NCBI RefSeq assembly: GCF_004522155.1
Contig: NZ_SDEA01000005.1
Coordinates: 124,001 to 188,000, forward strand
DNA: 64,000 nucleotides
Direction of reading: 5' to 3'
Source: Paracoccus luteus
GTDB taxonomy: Bacteria > Pseudomonadota > Alphaproteobacteria > Rhodobacterales > Rhodobacteraceae
Below the pieces are notes generated by a model, which worked only from the letters and a program-made list of their open reading frames with translations, was not told the DNA's origin and searched no databases. The position numbers were made by a program, and so were the translations under genes. Below, one piece after another: positions 61,331 through 64,000 of the stretch; the stretch's first letter is position 1, and every line of letters starts with the position of its first letter.

Positions 61331-61927
61331 ATGACCCTGCCGCGCTTTTATCCCGTCTTCGATTCCGCCGATTGGGTGGCGCGCGGGCTGTCGGTGGGCG
61401 TCCGCCTGGTGCAGTTGCGGATCAAGGACCGCCTCGACGACGCGCTGCGGGCCGAGATCGCCCGTGCCCGCGACCTGGCGCGTGCGGCCGGCGCGGCGCT
61501 GGTCGTCAACGATCACTGGCGGCTTGCGGTCGAGCTGGGCTGCGACTGGCTGCATCTGGGGCAGGAGGATCTGGACGCGGCCGACCTGCCCGCGATCCGC
61601 GCCGCCGGTCTGCGGCTGGGCGTGTCCACCCACGACGACGCGGAACTGGACCGCGCGCTGTCGGTCCGCCCTGACTATGTCGCGCTGGGGCCGGTCTGGC
61701 CGACGATCCTGAAGAAAATGCCCTGGGCGCCGCAGGGCCTTGGCCGCGTGGCCGACTGGAAGGCCCGTGTCGGTTCCGTGCCGCTGGTCGCCATCGGCGG
61801 GCTGACCCCCGACCGCGGCCGCGCCGCGCTGGACGCGGGCGCGGACGTGGTGGCCGCCGTGACCGACATCACCCTGAACCCCGACCCCGAGGCGCGGATG
61901 CGCGAGTGGCTGAGGGCCGTGGGATGA
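61331..61927 (+). CDS. thiE: Thiamine-phosphate synthase
   Basis: 198-residue TIM-barrel enzyme that joins HMP-PP and thiazole phosphate. Motifs are VRLVQLRIKD, LVVNDHWRLAVELGCDWLHL, GQEDLDAADL, LGVSTHDDAEL and GPVWPTILKKMPWAPQG; the phosphate-binding VAIGGLTPDRGRAAL follows. Slightly short for the family but complete. Its stop overlaps thiF (ATGA). Confidence 0.94.
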   Translation: MTLPRFYPVFDSADWVARGLSVGVRLVQLRIKDRLDDALRAEIARARDLARAAGAALVVNDHWRLAVELGCDWLHLGQEDLDAADLPAIRAAGLRLGVSTHDDAELDRALSVRPDYVALGPVWPTILKKMPWAPQGLGRVADWKARVGSVPLVAIGGLTPDRGRAALDAGADVVAAVTDITLNPDPEARMREWLRAVG

Positions 61928-62952
61928 GGGGCTCGCCGCAATCCCCAGCACCCTTTCCCGCAGACCCGCCGGCGGACATGCCGGCGGCCGCGCCCGCGCG
62001 GGACCGCCACGCCCGCCAGATCGTGCTGCCGCAGGTCGGCCCGGACGGGCAGTCGCGGCTGGCCCGCGCGCATGTGCTGGTGGTGGGGGCCGGCGGCCTT
62101 GGTTCGCCCGCGCTGATGTATCTGGCGGGCGCGGGCGTCGGCGCGCTGACCATCGTGGACCACGACCGCGTCGAGGTGGGCAATCTGCACCGCCAGCCCA
62201 TCCACGCCGGGCAGGCCGGGCGCTGCAAGGCCGATTCCGCCGCCGCGTTCGTCGCCCGGCTGGACCCCGCCGTCAGGGTGACGGCGCGGCGGGACCGGCT
62301 GACCCCTGCCAACGCCGCCCCGCTGGTGGCCGGCGCGCAGGTGGTGCTGGACTGCGCCGACAGCTTTGCGGTCAGCTATACGCTGTCAGACGCCTGCCAT
62401 GCGGCGGGCGTGCCGCTGATCTCGGCCTCGGCGCTGGGGCTGGGGGGGTATGCCGGCGGGTTCTGCGGCGGCGCGCCGTCCTTGCGCGCGGTGTTCCCCG
62501 ACCTGCCCGACCGCGCGGCGTCCTGCGCCACGGCGGGGGTGCTGGGGCCGGTCGTGGGGATGCTGGGCACCATGCAGGCGCAGATGGCGCTGGCCGTGCT
62601 GCTGGGGATCGCGCCCTCGCCGGTGGGACAGCTGGTCACGCTGGACGGCGGTCTGCGCTGGGGCAGCTTTCGCTTTGACGGCGCGGCCGAGCCTGCGGAC
62701 GGGTTCCGTTTCATCGACGCGGGCGCGATCCGCCCTGACGACTGGGTCGTCGATCTGCGCGACGCGGCCGAGGCGCCGCTGCCCGTTGCCCCCGGCGCGC
62801 TGCGCGGAACCGCCGACGCGCCCCCCGCGCCCCCGCCCGGCGCGCGCGCCGTCTTTGCCTGCCGGTCCGGCCTGCGCGCCTGGCGCGCCGCCCGCGCGAC
62901 CGCCGCCCGTTTCCCCAATCCCATCGTCCTGATCGCTGCCGGAGACCCGTGA
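61924..62952 (+). CDS. thiF: ThiF/MoeB-type adenylyltransferase with rhodanese-like C-terminus
   Basis: 342-residue E1-like enzyme that adenylates the ThiS C-terminus. The ATP site is VLVVGAGGLGSPALMYLAGAG, with DHDRVEVGNLHRQ and DCADSFAVSYTLSDACH. The region that holds paired zinc cysteines in E. coli MoeB/ThiF lacks the first pair (SLRAVFPDLPDRAASCATAG), so zinc binding is doubtful. The last 90 residues (DWVVDLRDAAEA to FACRSGLRAWRAA) look like a small rhodanese domain with C in the CRSGLR loop, which could supply sulfur. ATG 61924 is coupled to thiE. Confidence 0.88.
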   Translation: MRGSPQSPAPFPADPPADMPAAAPARDRHARQIVLPQVGPDGQSRLARAHVLVVGAGGLGSPALMYLAGAGVGALTIVDHDRVEVGNLHRQPIHAGQAGRCKADSAAAFVARLDPAVRVTARRDRLTPANAAPLVAGAQVVLDCADSFAVSYTLSDACHAAGVPLISASALGLGGYAGGFCGGAPSLRAVFPDLPDRAASCATAGVLGPVVGMLGTMQAQMALAVLLGIAPSPVGQLVTLDGGLRWGSFRFDGAAEPADGFRFIDAGAIRPDDWVVDLRDAAEAPLPVAPGALRGTADAPPAPPPGARAVFACRSGLRAWRAARATAARFPNPIVLIAAGDP

Positions 62953-63905
62953 TGCCTCGCCTGCTGAAAACCATCTGCGCCGCCGCCGTGCTGGCCCTGA
63001 CCACCGCCCCGGCGCTTGCCGCCGACAAGATGACGCTGATGCTGGACTGGTTCGTGAACCCCGACCACGCGCCCATCGTGCTGGCGCAGGACAAGGGATT
63101 CTTCGCCGATGCCGGGCTGGAGGTCGAGATCGTCGCCCCCGCCGACCCCGCCGATCCGCCCAAGCTGGTCGCCGCCGGCCACGCCGATCTGGCCGTGACC
63201 TATCAGCCGCAGCTGCATCTGCAGGTCCACGAAGGGTTGCCGCTGGTCCGCGTCGGCACGCTGATCGGCATGCCGCTGAACTGCCTGATGGTGCGGGCGG
63301 ACGGGCCGGTGCAGTCGATGGCCGACCTGAAAGGGCGCAAGATCGGGTTCTCGGTTTCGGGCGTGGAACAGGCCATCGTGTCGGCCCTGCTGAAGGGTGC
63401 GGGGCTGACGTTGGACGACGTGCAGATGATCAACGTGAACTGGTCCCTGACGCCTGCGCTGATGACCGGCCAGGTCGATGCGACCATCGGCGGGTTCCGC
63501 AACTTCGAACCCACGCAGATGCGCATCGCCGGGGGCGAGGGGCGCTGCTTCTTCATCGAGGAGGAGGGCCTGCCCGCCTATGACGAGCTGATCTTCGTCG
63601 CCAACCGCGACCGGCTGGACCGCGACCGGATCACGCGCTTTCTGGCCGCAATCGAACGGGCCACGCAATACATGCTGAACCACCCCGACGAGGCGCGCGC
63701 GGACTTTGCCGCCCACGCGCCCGACCTTGGCGACGCGCTGAACACCAAGGCCTGGGACGACACGTTCGGGCGCTTTGCCATCTCGCCCGCGGCGCTGGAT
63801 CACGGGCGCTATGCCCGGTTCGAGGCGTTCCTGAAGGCCGAGGGGCTGACCGACGAGATCCTGCCCGTGGACCGGCTGGCGATGGACCCGGGCGCCGCGC
63901 CGTGA
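62952..63905 (+). CDS. thiY: ABC transporter HMP-precursor-binding protein ThiY
   Basis: 317-residue periplasmic binding protein of the NMT1/THI5-like family. The signal peptide is ICAAAVLALTTAPALAAD. The mature part begins MTLMLDWFVNPDHAPIVLAQ and shows GLEVEIVAPADPADPPKLVA, LAVTYQPQLHLQVHEGLPLV and IGGFRNFEPTQMRIAGGEG. It captures formylaminopyrimidine or a related thiamine breakdown product for salvage. ATG 62952 shares a base with the thiF stop (TGATG). The transporter ATPase and permease should follow. Confidence 0.92.
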   Translation: MPRLLKTICAAAVLALTTAPALAADKMTLMLDWFVNPDHAPIVLAQDKGFFADAGLEVEIVAPADPADPPKLVAAGHADLAVTYQPQLHLQVHEGLPLVRVGTLIGMPLNCLMVRADGPVQSMADLKGRKIGFSVSGVEQAIVSALLKGAGLTLDDVQMINVNWSLTPALMTGQVDATIGGFRNFEPTQMRIAGGEGRCFFIEEEGLPAYDELIFVANRDRLDRDRITRFLAAIERATQYMLNHPDEARADFAAHAPDLGDALNTKAWDDTFGRFAISPAALDHGRYARFEAFLKAEGLTDEILPVDRLAMDPGAAP

Positions 63906-63951
63906 CCCGGGCGATGCGCCCGCAGCGCGCCCCGGTGGGGACCACGGCGCC

Positions 63952-64000
63952 ATGATCCGCGTCGCGGGTCAGGCGCCGGGCCTGTTCGCGCCCCTGTCGC
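63952..64000 (+). CDS. Start of probable ABC transporter ATP-binding protein ThiZ (cut by window edge)
   Basis: Only 16 codons are visible (MIRVAGQAPGLFAPLS), 46 bp after thiY. The LFAPLS phrase fits the first strands of an ABC ATPase before Walker A, and thiY is normally followed by its ATPase and permease. The upstream frame is closed by a stop, so ATG 63952 is the first usable start. Assignment rests on context. Confidence 0.45.
   Translation, partial: MIRVAGQAPGLFAPLS

Overview
This window is 64 kb of very GC-rich chromosome (about 70% G+C by eye) with dense coding, many 1-4 bp ATGA/TGATG overlaps and typical alphaproteobacterial markers: CIRCE-controlled groESL, fused ispDF, murA-DUF2948-hisD-UPF0262, rpiA-gor-hflK-hflC-degP, a DUF6477/DUF6456 divergent pair, preT-preA and a family II pyrophosphatase. 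Together these point to Rhodobacteraceae, most likely Paracoccus or a close relative. No rRNA, insertion sequence, prophage or CRISPR array is visible. Almost everything is core or near-core chromosome.

Layout. 1-3.5 kb: groEL (cut by the window edge) and groES with promoter and CIRCE, a CoA-binding protein, a possible small RNA, a secreted YHS protein and rlmB. 3.6-6.6 kb: tRNA-Tyr, a glycosyltransferase-like protein with histone-H1-like repeats, hisB and hisH. 6.7-13 kb (minus): soluble double-PAS chemoreceptor, low-Mr phosphatase, UPF0262, hisD, DUF2948, murA and a small basic protein. 13.1-19.7 kb (plus): tRNA-Thr, GumN/TraB protein, NTF2-like protein, Mn pyrophosphatase, HAD-IIA phosphatase, MaoC hydratase, ribF, UPF0260 and threonine aldolase. 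19.9-22 kb (minus): pncC/cinA-C, pgpA, ispDF. 22.2-28.7 kb (plus): rpiA, gor, hflK, hflC, degP. 29-34.9 kb: IalB-like protein, a well-formed small RNA candidate, a HerA-type ATPase, DUF6477 and DUF6456, lipA, tRNA-Leu. 35-41.3 kb: preT, a 45-codon ORF, preA, a PhoQ/PhoP-like two-component system with a PepSY-like membrane protein, and a divergent secreted Asp/His-rich protein. 41.6-49.9 kb (minus): a split Blh-type sulfur dioxygenase/sulfur-transferase pair, a degenerate HAD protein with gph and a thioredoxin-fold protein, an oxidoreductase, an Hsp70 relative and an RTX protein. 50-58.3 kb: alpha-2-macroglobulin (yfaS) and pbpC. 58.3-64 kb: TPP riboswitch, thiD, thiO (frameshifted), thiS, thiG, thiE, thiF, thiY and the first codons of a probable thiZ.

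How genes work together. groES/groEL form the HrcA-type chaperonin operon. hflK/hflC/degP handle membrane and periplasmic protein quality control, next to glutathione reductase. preT/preA reduce pyrimidines. yfaS/pbpC are the usual periplasmic protease-trap and peptidoglycan-repair pair. The thi operon combines thiazole assembly (thiO, S, G, F), pyrimidine phosphorylation (thiD), coupling (thiE) and precursor import (thiY and a probable thiZ) under one riboswitch.

The most unusual signal is structural. At three unrelated loci (threonine aldolase, degP, quinone oxidoreductase) the last codons, stop codon and downstream DNA of a gene are tandemly duplicated with a period near 94-106 bp, and the copies have decayed to different degrees. 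A fourth locus, the 5' end of pbpC, carries five in-frame units of about 80-93 bp. This suggests a recurring local duplication process in this genome. Other signals worth following are a promoter-to-terminator small RNA, two facing 11-bp-period direct repeats between the two-component system and its probable target, and a HAD protein that has lost its catalytic aspartates.
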